Counted from the stretch's first letter, positions 17,833 to 26,823 are shown. The stretch: DNA of 64,000 nt from 34-65-8 sp046294735 (GCA_046294735.1 JBKBKB010000001.1:372001-436000); one strand, 5' to 3'. The notes: generated from the sequence alone by a model not told the origin. Numbers and translations: made by a program.

Positions 17833-18516
17833 ATGACGCAATTTCCCTTCAGCGCGGTCGGCTTCGACCTTGACGGCACCCTGTGCGATACCTTCCGCGA
17901 TCTCGGCGCAGCGGTGAACCATGCCCTGCGGATCGGCGGACTCGAAGAAGTCTCGATCGAAAGCTCGAAGGATCTGATCGGCGGCGGGGCCAAGATCATG
18001 CTGGCGCGCGCGGTCGATGCCCAGGGGGGACTGCCAGAGCCCGAGTTCAACGCCCTCTACAAGCAGATGCTGGGTTTCTACGCGGAGAACAACGCGGTCC
18101 ACACCGTGCCCTACCCCGGCGCGCTGGAGGCGATGGACGCGCTGGCGGCGCGCGGGGTCAAGCTGGCGGTGGTGACCAACAAGTTCGAGGCGTTTGCCAC
18201 CGCCCTGCTCGGCCAGCTCGGCCTCAGCGAGCGGTTCGTCACGATCATTGGCGGTGACAGCCTGGGCAAGGGAGCCGACGGCAGGTTCCGCGCCAAGCCC
18301 CTGCCCGATCCCATCATAGAGGCCCGCGCGCGCTGCGGTGGCGGGACATTCGCCTTCGTCGGCGATTCCACCTACGATGTCGCCGCAGCCAAGGGGGCGG
18401 GTGTGCCGGTGGTGGTCGCGGCCTACGGGTACTGCGACCGGCCGCCGCATGATCTGGGCGGGGACGAGGTCATCGATTCGCTGCACGGCCTCATTCCTGC
18501 CCTCGAAAGGCTCTAA
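17833..18516 (+). CDS. gph: HAD-superfamily phosphoglycolate phosphatase-like hydrolase
   Basis: 227 residues. HAD motif I GFDLDGTLCDT, motif II VVTNK, a motif III-region lysine in AKPLPDP, and motif IV VGDSTYD are all visible, with a helical cap domain between I and II. It removes phosphate from phosphoglycolate, formed by DNA repair or photorespiration-type reactions; the product glycolate/glyoxylate could feed malate synthase G encoded in this window. A related HAD substrate cannot be excluded. Confidence 0.85.
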   Translation: MTQFPFSAVGFDLDGTLCDTFRDLGAAVNHALRIGGLEEVSIESSKDLIGGGAKIMLARAVDAQGGLPEPEFNALYKQMLGFYAENNAVHTVPYPGALEAMDALAARGVKLAVVTNKFEAFATALLGQLGLSERFVTIIGGDSLGKGADGRFRAKPLPDPIIEARARCGGGTFAFVGDSTYDVAAAKGAGVPVVVAAYGYCDRPPHDLGGDEVIDSLHGLIPALERL

Positions 18517-18599
18517 GTTCCGCCCTGCCCCTACGGCATCCCGCCCTGGCGAAAGCACGGTTGCAACGCGCGCGGGAAACTGCCAACCGGCACACGCAT

Positions 18600-18613
18600 T
18601 TACGCTAACGTAA
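18600..18613. promoter_or_regulatory. Palindromic operator-like site before the dehydrogenase gene
   Basis: TTACG-CTAA-CGTAA is a perfect inverted repeat 43 bp before the ATG of the SDR gene. The form resembles TetR-family operators found upstream of acyl-CoA metabolism genes. Binding is inferred. Confidence 0.4.
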
Positions 18614-18655
18614 GGCCCCAGCATTGGCGCTCGCGGCCAGCCAGGAGGATATGCC

Positions 18656-19585
18656 ATGACCATTTCGTTCAAGGACAAGGTTGCCATCGTCACCGGTGCC
18701 GGTGGCGGACTGGGCAAGGAGTATGCGCTGGAACTGGCGCGGCGCGGCGCGAAAGTCGTGGTCAACGACCTTGGCGGTTCGCGCGATGGCACCGGCACCT
18801 CCGACGCCGCGGCGCAGGTCGTGGCCGAAATCGAGGCCATGGGCGGCGAAGCAGTCGCCAACGGCAGTTCGGTGACCGAGTATGACCAGATGGTCGAGAT
18901 GGTCGCCAAGACCAAGGAAAAGTGGGGCGGCGTGCACGTCCTGATCAACAACGCCGGCGTGCTGCGCGACAAGACTTTCGCCAAGATGGAACCGGCCGAT
19001 TTCGAATTCGTGGTCAAGGTCCACCTGACTGGCTCGGCCATGGCGACCAAGGCGTGCTGGGAACTGATGCGCGAGCAGGCCTATGGCCGCATCCTGATGA
19101 CTGCCTCCTCGACCGGCCTGTTCGGCAACTTTGGGCAAGCCAACTACGGTGCAGCCAAGCTGGGCTTGGCGGGCCTGACCAAGACGCTCCAGCTGGAAGG
19201 CGGCAAGTACAACATCCGCGTCAACACTCTTTCGCCGGTGGCGGGCACCCGCATGACCGCCGACCTGTTCCCGGAAGAAGCGTTCAAGCTGTTCGATCCC
19301 GTGAACGTGGTCCCAGCCGCGCTGTTCCTGGTGAGCGACGATGCGCCGACTAACGCCATCGTTGGCGCAGGGGCCGGTGGTTACCACTCGGCCTGGACAG
19401 TGATGAACGACGCCGTGTGGCTGCCCGAGGAAGAACGCACCCTGGAAGGCTTCGCGGCCCGCTGGGAAGAAATCTCCGCCTTCAGCAACCTGATCGCCCC
19501 GCAGAGCGGCAGCGAGCAGAGCGCCAACATCCTCAAGGCAATGCAGAAGGTCACCGGCACCGGCCCGAGCTCGGCGCGGGGGTAA
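18656..19585 (+). CDS. SDR dehydrogenase, MFE-2-type 3-hydroxyacyl-CoA dehydrogenase-like
   Basis: 309 residues. NAD-binding GAGGGLG (14-20), NNAG (98-101), and catalytic Ser151/152, Tyr164 (ANYGAAK) and Lys168. The extra ~60 C-terminal residues and the NDLGGSRDGTG segment match the (3R)-hydroxyacyl-CoA dehydrogenase unit of peroxisomal multifunctional enzyme 2 rather than ordinary ~250-residue SDRs. It probably acts in beta-oxidation of unusual acyl- or steroid-CoA. Single gene with its own operator-like palindrome. The hydratase partner is not in the window. Confidence 0.85.
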   Translation: MTISFKDKVAIVTGAGGGLGKEYALELARRGAKVVVNDLGGSRDGTGTSDAAAQVVAEIEAMGGEAVANGSSVTEYDQMVEMVAKTKEKWGGVHVLINNAGVLRDKTFAKMEPADFEFVVKVHLTGSAMATKACWELMREQAYGRILMTASSTGLFGNFGQANYGAAKLGLAGLTKTLQLEGGKYNIRVNTLSPVAGTRMTADLFPEEAFKLFDPVNVVPAALFLVSDDAPTNAIVGAGAGGYHSAWTVMNDAVWLPEEERTLEGFAARWEEISAFSNLIAPQSGSEQSANILKAMQKVTGTGPSSARG

Positions 19586-19750
19586 GGTTCTCTCGTCCTG
19601 GCCAGGTCTGAACAGCCCCGGCCAGGGCGAGACCAGTTGACCGACTATAGCAACCCGATTCGATGCTCCTCGAAACTGTTAGCAGGCATTGGATAGGGGC
19701 GCGGGATGAACGGCTGGCTCTTGCGAGAGGTTCTACCCGTCAGTTGACCT

Positions 19751-20086
19751 GTGATGTTCGGCGGCTTCATGGTGACTGCGGCCGCTTATATATCTGTGTC
19801 GTTGATTTTCCCCAAGGACGCAGCGGACTGGGAAGATATTGACAGTCAATTCGAGCGCAACCGCGCCCTCGTGATCGGCGTCTTGCTTAGCTGCAATCTG
19901 GCGCTGCTCTTCGCAATCATTGCATTGGTCGGCCTGGATGATCCGTTCACATTCCGGCGGAACATCATAATCTGGTCGGTGTTCCCAATTGGGCTGATAG
20001 CCATGTTTGCGAAGAAGCGTCTGCTTGTTCTGGGAGCGCTGGCCTACATGATTGCGATGTATCCGCTGTCTCTGATCTGGCGTTAG
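19751..20086 (+). CDS. Hypothetical three-TM membrane protein
   Basis: 111 residues (GTG at 19751; ATG at 19754 equally possible, since an in-frame TGA lies just upstream). Hydrophobic helices at about 5-20, 40-60 and 75-108 are seen. No family recognised. Base composition is lower in GC than its neighbours and the ribosome site is weak, which lowers confidence. Its end overlaps the convergent DUF2794 gene by 4 bp. Confidence 0.55.
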   Translation: MMFGGFMVTAAAYISVSLIFPKDAADWEDIDSQFERNRALVIGVLLSCNLALLFAIIALVGLDDPFTFRRNIIIWSVFPIGLIAMFAKKRLLVLGALAYMIAMYPLSLIWR

Positions 20087-20445
20087 TCGACCACCTTGAC
20101 CAGTCGCCGTTCGATCGGGGCGAGCACGCCGGCCAGGTCATGCCCGCGCTTGAGCACCTGACCTTGTTCGCCGTAGAGCGTCCACATGCCCTGCCGGCTG
20201 CGCATCGCAGGGCGTTTCTCGATCCGGGCCTGCGGGCGCTCGGCAGTGCGCTTGAACGCCGCGAAGCTGGCAAAATCGCGGGTGAAGTCCATCGCGTAGT
20301 CGCGCCACTGCCCGGCCGCGACCATCCGGCCGTAGAGATCGAGAATGCGCGACAGTTCCTCGCGCGCGAAGCCGACCTGGTCGGGCTGGCGCGCAGGAAA
20401 GGCGACAACTGTGCCACCTGATCCTGCGCCCCCGCCAGCCAGCAT
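20083..20445 (-). CDS. DUF2794 family protein
   Basis: 120 residues. It matches the alphaproteobacterial DUF2794 family: VGFAREELSRILDLYGRMVAAGQWRDYAMDF-type opening (residues ~24-54) and a C-terminal LYGEQGQVLKRGHDLAGVLAPIERR-type block. Function unknown. It overlaps the end of cysE by 1 bp and is most likely translated from the same mRNA. Confidence 0.85.
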   Translation of the reverse strand: MLAGGGAGSGGTVVAFPARQPDQVGFAREELSRILDLYGRMVAAGQWRDYAMDFTRDFASFAAFKRTAERPQARIEKRPAMRSRQGMWTLYGEQGQVLKRGHDLAGVLAPIERRLVKVVD

Positions 20446-21161
20446 CAGCTGCCCGTCCGCTTGCGCCGGGCGGCCGGAACGGAAGCTGCGCCACTAGCTT
20501 CGCGCAACTCGGCGATTTCCGCGCGCAAGGCGGCGAGTTCGCTCTCCAGCTTCTCCACGCAGTCACGGCCGACGCCGGCGGCTTCCTCACACGGATCATC
20601 GCACGGGGTGCCGTAGGGAATGAATTCACGCAGCCACTGTTCTGCCGGGACCAGGGTGGAACGGGCCTTCAGGCCAATCATGGTCGCGCCTTCCGGCACA
20701 TCGTCGGTCACCACCGCGTTGGCGCCGATTCGCGCCCGGTTGCCGACCGTGATCGGGCCAATCACCTGCGCGCCGGAACCGATAATTACATTGTCCTCAA
20801 TCGTCGGATGCCGCTTGCCGCCCACGCCATTGGCAGGGTTCGTCCCGCCCAGGGTGACGCACTGGTAGATTGTGACGTTGTCACCGATCTGCGCGGTCTC
20901 ACCGATCACGGTGAAGCCATGGTCGATAAAAAAGTTCTTCCCGATGGTCGCGCCCGGATGGATGTCGATAGCGGTGAGGAAGCGGTTGAAATGGTTCACT
21001 AGCCGCGCCAGAAAGAACAGCCTGGCCTCGAACAGCCAGTGCGCCACCCGGTGCAGACCCATTGCCAGTACCCCGGGATAGAGCAGGATTTCCCAGCGCG
21101 AGCGCGGTGCCGGATCGCGTGCGCGGATCGAGTCGAGATAGGCGATCAGCCGGTCAAACAT
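20445..21161 (-). CDS. cysE: Serine O-acetyltransferase
   Basis: 238 residues. First step of cysteine synthesis (acetyl-CoA + serine). A left-handed beta-helix with hexapeptides begins at IDIHPGATIGKNFFIDHG; the catalytic His and VTLGG loop are seen in YQCVTLGGTNP. A C-terminal extension (~residues 195-238) contains three Cys and a short coiled coil; it is longer than in E. coli CysE and may affect oligomer form. It shares an operon with DUF2794. Confidence 0.95.
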   Translation of the reverse strand: MFDRLIAYLDSIRARDPAPRSRWEILLYPGVLAMGLHRVAHWLFEARLFFLARLVNHFNRFLTAIDIHPGATIGKNFFIDHGFTVIGETAQIGDNVTIYQCVTLGGTNPANGVGGKRHPTIEDNVIIGSGAQVIGPITVGNRARIGANAVVTDDVPEGATMIGLKARSTLVPAEQWLREFIPYGTPCDDPCEEAAGVGRDCVEKLESELAALRAEIAELREASGAASVPAARRKRTGS

Positions 21162-21188
21162 CGCACACAGACTCCCACTTCCCCGCCA

Positions 21189-21800
21189 CTAAAGCAAGCG
21201 TGCCTGCCGCGGCCCTTCGATCGCCTCCAGCGCATCCCGCCAGACTGACTGGGTCGCGGGAACCTTCCGCTCCAGGCTCAGCCGGTCGATCGTCGCCACC
21301 AGCCGTTCGATGGCGGCCCAGCTACGGGTTGCGCGCGGCACCAGATAGGTAAGCGCCCCTTCGCCCAGCGCAAGCCCGCGCTGCTCGGCATGAGCCTCGA
21401 TCAAGGCGGCGACCATCTCGTCATCAGGCGCGCCGATTGCCAGTTGCAGGGCCGCGCCCATGCGTGAACGCAAGTCCGGCAGGGCGATGTCCCAGTGCTC
21501 CCCATCGATCACCAGCAGCAGTGGCTGTCCGTCCTGCTGGGCCCGGTTCCAGCGATGGAACAGCGCCGTCTCGTCGGTGCTGTCGGCCCCGTCGATCACC
21601 TCCCCCTGGCCGCGGGCGCTGAACCACCGGGCCAGCAGGGACTTTCCCGAGCGGGGTGGGCCGCTGAGCACGGCCGTCCGGAAGGGCCAGTTGGCGGGGC
21701 TGCCAAGCGCGTCGATCGCGCCGCTGTTGGCAGGCCCGACCACGATCCGCGCGGCATCGCCAGAACGGCGCATTTCAAGCGGCAGGACGATCTGCGACAT
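21189..21800 (-). CDS. hdaA: HdaA: DnaA-related regulatory inactivator
   Basis: 203 residues. DnaA-like AAA+ domain with Walker A SGPPRSGKS (~45-53) and a Walker B-like LLLVIDGEHW. No DNA-binding domain IV. The N-terminal QIVLPLEM is a clamp-binding motif of the QxxLP type. In the family, Hda bound to the beta clamp stimulates ATP hydrolysis by DnaA to prevent re-initiation. It lies directly downstream of the DUF2066 gene, the same arrangement as in Pseudomonas. Confidence 0.88.
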   Translation of the reverse strand: MSQIVLPLEMRRSGDAARIVVGPANSGAIDALGSPANWPFRTAVLSGPPRSGKSLLARWFSARGQGEVIDGADSTDETALFHRWNRAQQDGQPLLLVIDGEHWDIALPDLRSRMGAALQLAIGAPDDEMVAALIEAHAEQRGLALGEGALTYLVPRATRSWAAIERLVATIDRLSLERKVPATQSVWRDALEAIEGPRQARLL

Positions 21801-21805
21801 GGCGG

Positions 21806-23098
21806 CTAGCGCCGGATGGCGAGCGCGTTGCTGCCCTGGGTCACGGTAAAGCCGCGTCCGCGCAGGGCGGCGGCAAGCTGGTCGATCGAACCGCCATAGC
21901 TGACCGTCATCACCGAAGTGCCGCCAATCCCGACGCTGGTAGTGGCCGCACCCCGCACGCCCGGTGTGGCCCGCACAGCGGCAAGGGTGGCATCGAATGC
22001 GCCTGCATCGGGGGTGGCAAATTGGACCACGAAGGCAGCAACAACCTGCGGCGGCGCTTCAGCGGGCGTATCGATCTGGGGAACCACGGCCGTGCTGCCG
22101 TTTTCCGTCGTCACCGCCTGGGCTGCCGCCGCGGCGCGCTCCTGCGCCTCGATCTGTCGGCCGATCTCGAGCAGCCGCTGGAGCGCTGGGTCGATTTCCG
22201 TCCCGGCCATGCTGAGTGTCGGGTCAGGCCTGAGCTTGCCCTCGGCCAGCGCACGGGCAAAGATCTGGTCGAAGCGGCGCACTGCCTGCACCAGCATCTG
22301 CGGCACTTCGTCCGGCCCCTTGGCAGTCAGCGTGAAGCCATCGAGATAGAGATTGTCTGGCCCGTAGCGAGCCGTGAATGTTCCGGTCACCGGACCGCCG
22401 GGATATTCGTGCTGCAAGCGGGCAATCGGCACCAGCACGTCTGCTGCCCCGAACTGATCGAGCACATTGCGCCACCAGGTGCGGCTGCGCCGCCCGGTCT
22501 GGCCGTAATTGATCAGCAGCGAATCGCCCCCAGCTCCGGACGGGCGCACATAGTCGATCGGGCTGGCGCCGGACTGGAACTCGGCCCACGCGCGCTGCCA
22601 TGGGTTGCGCGTTTCGTAAACCAGCGCGGTGCCGCCCGAAACAGTAACCGGGACCAGCAGCATCGGGGCCGAGCGCCGGGCCGGGCCGCCCTGCCCCAGC
22701 AGACCGCCGGCGCGGGCGCGGTCGAAAATCACCCCCAGCGTTGCGATATAGCGGCGCGGGCCAATCTGTTCGCGCTCGATCACAATGGCGGAAACCATCG
22801 CGTTGAGCTGGCCATCGGAGATCGCCGGGCCACTGAGCTTGGCCCAGGCCTTGCGCTGCGCTTCCTGCCAGCCCTTGGCCCGCGCATCCTCGGCGTTGTC
22901 ACCGCGCACATCGACCTCGATCCCGCCGACATCGATATCGGTGCTGTTCGCAACCGGAGCGATTCCGCGGTCTCCTTCGACCTGCGCCCACAAGGCCAGG
23001 CCACAGGCAAACAGCAGCGCTGCGCCGACAATGGCGGCAAGCACGCGGGCCAGAGCGGCGGCAGGCGGGCGAAGCGGAAGGGAAAGAGATTGAGCCAT
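21806..23098 (-). CDS. DUF2066-family membrane-anchored protein with C-terminal ferredoxin-like domain
   Basis: 430 residues. An N-terminal TM helix (~14-34) acts as anchor or signal. The region from DIDVGGIEVDVRGDNAEDARAKGW-type to GVIFDRARA fits DUF2066, and a middle region with TWWRNVLDQFGAADVLVPIARL follows. The last ~75 residues (AFVVQFATPDAG...TSVMTVSYGG) have a beta-alpha-beta pattern like a ferredoxin/HMA-like fold without metal Cys. Function unknown. The purM divergent and hdaA downstream neighbours are conserved with gammaproteobacteria. Confidence 0.75.
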   Translation of the reverse strand: MAQSLSLPLRPPAAALARVLAAIVGAALLFACGLALWAQVEGDRGIAPVANSTDIDVGGIEVDVRGDNAEDARAKGWQEAQRKAWAKLSGPAISDGQLNAMVSAIVIEREQIGPRRYIATLGVIFDRARAGGLLGQGGPARRSAPMLLVPVTVSGGTALVYETRNPWQRAWAEFQSGASPIDYVRPSGAGGDSLLINYGQTGRRSRTWWRNVLDQFGAADVLVPIARLQHEYPGGPVTGTFTARYGPDNLYLDGFTLTAKGPDEVPQMLVQAVRRFDQIFARALAEGKLRPDPTLSMAGTEIDPALQRLLEIGRQIEAQERAAAAAQAVTTENGSTAVVPQIDTPAEAPPQVVAAFVVQFATPDAGAFDATLAAVRATPGVRGAATTSVGIGGTSVMTVSYGGSIDQLAAALRGRGFTVTQGSNALAIRR

Positions 23099-23169
23099 CG
23101 GGGAAAACCGGCGGCCTTTTGCCCAATCGGGCATGGAAATCCAAGCACGAAAGACTAAAGCCTGTGGCC

Positions 23170-24276
23170 ATGTCTGCGAACAACCCGCCACCCGACCGCT
23201 ATACCTATGCCGAAGCCGGGGTTTCGATCGAGGCCGGCAATGCGCTGGTCCGTGCCATTGGCCCGCTGGTTAAGGCCACCCGGCGCCCGGGTGCGGACGC
23301 GGAAATCGGCGGGTTCGGCGGGTTTTTCGACCCCAGGGCGGCAGGCTACACCGATCCCCTGCTGGTTGCAGCCAATGACGGGGTCGGCACCAAGCTCAAG
23401 CTGGCCATCGACAGCGGGAGGCATGACACGGTCGGGATCGATCTGGTCGCCATGTGCGTCAACGATTTGATCGTTCAGGGCGCAGAACCACTGTTTTTCC
23501 TTGATTATTTCGCGACCGGAAAGCTGGAGAGCGGCGTGGCCGAGCGGGTCATCGCCGGCATCGCCGACGGATGCAGGGAGGCCGGCTGCGCTCTGATCGG
23601 CGGCGAGACCGCGGAAATGCCGGGGATGTATGCGCCGGGCGACTACGATCTCGCCGGTTTCTGCGTCGGCGCGGTGGAGCGCGGCGAGCAGCTGACCGGA
23701 GATCGGGTTGCGCCGGGGCAGGTCCTGCTCGGCCTTGCCAGTTCGGGCGTTCATTCCAACGGCTACTCGCTGGTCCGGCGGCTGGCGGCGGACAAGGGCT
23801 GGCGGCTTGACCGGCCTGCCCTGTTCGATCCCGAAGTGATTCTGATCGACGCGCTGATGGCGCCGACTCGCATTTACGTGAAGAGTCTGCTGCCCGCGAT
23901 CCGCGCCGGGCGCATTGCCGCGCTGGCCCATATCACCGGCGGCGGTCTGCTGGAGAATATCCCCCGCGTCCTGCCCGAAGGGGCGCACGCGGTGGTCGAT
24001 GCCGATGCCTGGACCCAGCCCCGGCTGATGGCGTTCCTGCAGGCACAGGGCAATATCGAGCCGGCAGAGATGGCCCGCACCTTCAACTGCGGAATCGGCA
24101 TGGTGCTGGCGGTTGATGAGGATGATATCGACACGCTGATGTTGGATCTCACCGCGGCCGGAGAGACCGTGTTCCGCATCGGCCGGATCGAACGCGGCCA
24201 GCGCGGCTGCACCGTGCACGGCTCGGTCGAGACCTGGTCTGCCCGGGCCGAATGGGAGGCGACCCATCTTGCCTGA
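23170..24276 (+). CDS. purM: Phosphoribosylformylglycinamidine cyclo-ligase
   Basis: 368 residues. Closes the imidazole ring of the purine precursor (AIR synthetase). The N-terminal YTYAEAGVSIEAGNALV, the ATP-binding GGFGGFFDP, NDGVGTKLKLA, and GGETAEMPGMY blocks are diagnostic. The ATG at 23170 gives the usual start. The last 8 bp overlap purN. Confidence 0.98.
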   Translation: MSANNPPPDRYTYAEAGVSIEAGNALVRAIGPLVKATRRPGADAEIGGFGGFFDPRAAGYTDPLLVAANDGVGTKLKLAIDSGRHDTVGIDLVAMCVNDLIVQGAEPLFFLDYFATGKLESGVAERVIAGIADGCREAGCALIGGETAEMPGMYAPGDYDLAGFCVGAVERGEQLTGDRVAPGQVLLGLASSGVHSNGYSLVRRLAADKGWRLDRPALFDPEVILIDALMAPTRIYVKSLLPAIRAGRIAALAHITGGGLLENIPRVLPEGAHAVVDADAWTQPRLMAFLQAQGNIEPAEMARTFNCGIGMVLAVDEDDIDTLMLDLTAAGETVFRIGRIERGQRGCTVHGSVETWSARAEWEATHLA

Positions 24277-25243
24277 ATCCGGGCTGGAAAAGGCGCGTTT
24301 AGCGATCTTCCTGTCCGGTGCCGGGTCCAACATGGCGGCATTGCTTTATGCCAGCCGGTTACCCGGTGCGGCCTATGAGGTTGTGCTGGTGGCATCAAAT
24401 GACCCCGCAGCCCCCGGGCTCGCCCTAGCCGAAGCTGAAGGTCTGCCGTTTTTCGCGCTCTCGCACAAAGGGCTCTCCCGCGCGGACCACGATGCAGCGA
24501 TGGAAGCCGAAGTGCTGCGCGCCGGGGCGGATTATATTGCCCTGGCCGGTTATATGCGCATCCTGAGTGACGGCTTCGTGGCCCGATGGCAGGACCGGAT
24601 GCTGAACATCCATCCCTCGCTGCTGCCCAAGTACAAGGGGCTGGATACCCATGCCCGTGCCATCGCCGCCGGCGACACGGTGGCGGGCGTTTCGGTTCAC
24701 CTCGTAACGCCCGACCTCGACGCGGGCGAAGTTCTGGGGCAAATCGAAGTGGCGATCCGTATGAACGAAACGCCGGAGACCCTTGCTGCGCGGGTGCGGA
24801 TGGCCGAACATCAGCTCTACCCGCACGTCCTGAACCGCTATATCGGGCGCAACAACAACAGCGCCTGGTTGCTGGCCCGGGTGCGCGAACTGGCCATGGC
24901 CATGCCCGAAGCCGAGGAGCGCGACAGCCACGGCGCGCCCGGCTTTCGAATCAGCGGCAAGAGCGGCAAGTTCTTCGCCTATTTCAGCGATCGCCACCAT
25001 GGCGAACCACACATCGCCCTGCTCGCCAAGACCAGCGGAATGGATGAGATGGCCGACTTAATCGCACGCGACCCGGACCGTTTCTATCGCCCAGCGTTCT
25101 ACGGCGCGAGCGGCTGGATCGGGATCGTACTCAACCGGCGCGATGTGGACTGGGACCAGGTGACCCACTGGATTTCCCGCAGCTGGCGAAGCGTCGCCCC
25201 GCGGCGGCTTACCGCCCTTCTCGATGCGGCTGGCGCTTTCTGA
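24269..25243 (+). CDS. purN: Phosphoribosylglycinamide formyltransferase fused to MmcQ/YjbR-like domain
   Basis: 324 residues, about 120 longer than usual PurN. Residues ~8-195 are the formyltransferase: FLSGAGSNM (GAR phosphate loop), the Asn-His catalytic pair in MLNIHPSLLPKYKG, and the GVSVHLVTPDLDAG segment. Residues ~198-318 match the MmcQ/YjbR (DUF419-type) fold: ARVRELAMAMPEAEERDSHGAP, then KFFAYFSD, and FYRPAFYGASGWIGI. The TTG at 24269 is needed to include the phosphate loop; it overlaps the purM stop, so translation is coupled. The YjbR domain's role here is unknown. Confidence 0.93.
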   Translation: MPESGLEKARLAIFLSGAGSNMAALLYASRLPGAAYEVVLVASNDPAAPGLALAEAEGLPFFALSHKGLSRADHDAAMEAEVLRAGADYIALAGYMRILSDGFVARWQDRMLNIHPSLLPKYKGLDTHARAIAAGDTVAGVSVHLVTPDLDAGEVLGQIEVAIRMNETPETLAARVRMAEHQLYPHVLNRYIGRNNNSAWLLARVRELAMAMPEAEERDSHGAPGFRISGKSGKFFAYFSDRHHGEPHIALLAKTSGMDEMADLIARDPDRFYRPAFYGASGWIGIVLNRRDVDWDQVTHWISRSWRSVAPRRLTALLDAAGAF

Positions 25244-26454
25244 TGGCCCCGCCTCGTCCGCATCCGCTGGCTCGATCGCGCGCATCAGAACGGGCTGGCC
25301 AGCTGGTCGAAACGCTGTGGAACCGGGGCGTAACCCCAAAGCCCCCGCTCGATCCGGGGTTCCTATGGTATACTGGCAGCAAGGGATTCAACCCGGAAGA
25401 CGAGCGCGCCGGCCGGAGCGAGGCCGAAGTGGCGGATTTCCGCGACAGGCTCGAACGCCTGTGCAAGTCCCTGCGCGACGAGGCCAATCTCAATGCCCTC
25501 GGACACACCATGGCCTATGGCCAGATCACCAGCGCGATCCGCAAGCGCCACGCGCTGGGCAGGCTGTGGCAGGAACAGCCGGGCCTGCCGCAAACCCCTG
25601 TGGCACCGCCGATCATCGTGGTCGGGCAGATGCGCGCAGGGACCACCCGGATGCACCGCCTGCTGGCGGCAGATCCGGCCCACGCCGGCACCCTGTTCTG
25701 CAATAGCCACGACCCGGTTCCACGGCGGCCGGACCTGCGCCGTTTCAAGAGCGCCGCGGGACTGGCCATTGCCCGCCGGATCAATCCCTGGCTCGACATG
25801 CTCCACCCCTTCGGCCCGACCCGGACCGATGAGGAAATCGGCTGGCTCGCCGCCGCGCTCGATGCCTGTACCTACGAGGCGCAATACACTATCCCGGCAT
25901 TTGTCGCCTTCAACGAAGCGCAGGACGGCCACGCAGTCTATCGTGAATTTGCACGCCTACTGCGGACCGATGCAGCGGCCATGGGCAACGCCGCGCGCCC
26001 GCGCGTGATGAAGTGCCCGCAGTTCTGCGAACACCTGCCCGCCTTGCTTGAGCAGTTTCCCGAGGCGCGGCTGGTGGTGACACACCGCGACCACGCCGAA
26101 GTGCTGGCGAGCAGCGTCTCGATGGTCGCGGCGCAAATGGCGTTTCAGACCGACAACGCCGTGGTAGAGGCAATCGAGGCGGAATGGCGGCGCAAGCTGA
26201 CACTGCGGCATGACCGGGTGGAGGCCGCCCTCGCCCGCTGGAGCGGACCGGTCGCGCGGGTCGACTACGCCGGGCTCAATGCCGACTGGCGCAGCGAAAT
26301 CGCGCGGGTCTATGCCATGCTGGGGCTGGACCTGAGCCCGGCCGCTCGGGCAGCGATGGAGGACGAACAGGCCAAGGCCGCGCACGATGCGCATCACGCG
26401 CACGCCCGCGACCTTGCGCAGTTCGGGGAGCGGTCAGCAGACCGGTTCAGATAA
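25243..26454 (+). CDS. Sulfotransferase-family protein
   Basis: 403 residues. The PAPS 5'-phosphosulfate loop appears as VGQMRAGTTRMHRLL (~residue 120), and a 3'-phosphate site as RLVVTHRDHAEVLASSVSM. These fit the Sulfotransfer_3-type family. The N-terminal 100 residues are poorly conserved, and the C-terminus is His/Ala-rich (AHDAHHAHARD). The acceptor (lipid, sugar or amine) is unknown. The ATG overlaps the purN stop (TGATG), so it may be expressed with the purine genes. Confidence 0.85.
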   Translation: MAPPRPHPLARSRASERAGQLVETLWNRGVTPKPPLDPGFLWYTGSKGFNPEDERAGRSEAEVADFRDRLERLCKSLRDEANLNALGHTMAYGQITSAIRKRHALGRLWQEQPGLPQTPVAPPIIVVGQMRAGTTRMHRLLAADPAHAGTLFCNSHDPVPRRPDLRRFKSAAGLAIARRINPWLDMLHPFGPTRTDEEIGWLAAALDACTYEAQYTIPAFVAFNEAQDGHAVYREFARLLRTDAAAMGNAARPRVMKCPQFCEHLPALLEQFPEARLVVTHRDHAEVLASSVSMVAAQMAFQTDNAVVEAIEAEWRRKLTLRHDRVEAALARWSGPVARVDYAGLNADWRSEIARVYAMLGLDLSPAARAAMEDEQAKAAHDAHHAHARDLAQFGERSADRFR

Positions 26455-26463
26455 GGCTGCCGA

Positions 26464-26715
26464 TCACGCCGGCGTACGAGCCTTGGCGAGAATTGCCGAT
26501 AACTCGTCCGCCAGTGCCAGCCGTTGTTTCTTGAGCTCTTCGGACCGCTCGTCCGATGCCGCTTCCGTCTCGCTCTCAATTCGGTGGATGGTGCGATTGA
26601 CCGTGTGATACTCCTCCGCCAACCGGGCAAAATGCGCATTTTCCTGCTTGAGGCTGTGGATCAGATCGCGATCCTGCGGAAATTCGTCGGCCAGTTCATG
26701 GGGGGTGTGCGACAT
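26464..26715 (-). CDS. DUF465 (YdcH-like) coiled-coil protein
   Basis: 83 residues, almost fully helical and charged. It starts with a short conserved block and continues DLIHSLKQENAHFARLAEEYHTVN-like (residues ~17-40), typical of DUF465/YdcH. Function unknown. It converges on the sulfotransferase gene with 9 bp between. Confidence 0.8.
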   Translation of the reverse strand: MSHTPHELADEFPQDRDLIHSLKQENAHFARLAEEYHTVNRTIHRIESETEAASDERSEELKKQRLALADELSAILAKARTPA

Positions 26716-26793
26716 TCAGAGATCCTTCCCGGTTGGTGCTGGTCCCCTGTGCGCAGTCGCAGGCGGCCCGTCCTTGATACAGGTCAAAAAATT

Positions 26794-26823
26794 GGGGCCG
26801 CACCGGCATCCCGGTGCGGCCCC
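26794..26823 (-). terminator. Strong hairpin terminator reading to the left
   Basis: A perfect 13-bp stem (26794-26806 with 26811-26823) with a 4-nt loop, followed on the minus strand by AATTTTTTG. It lies ~125 bp downstream of the small lipoprotein gene and would end its transcript before the DUF465 gene. The 26824-26946 stretch between shows nothing else. Confidence 0.75.
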
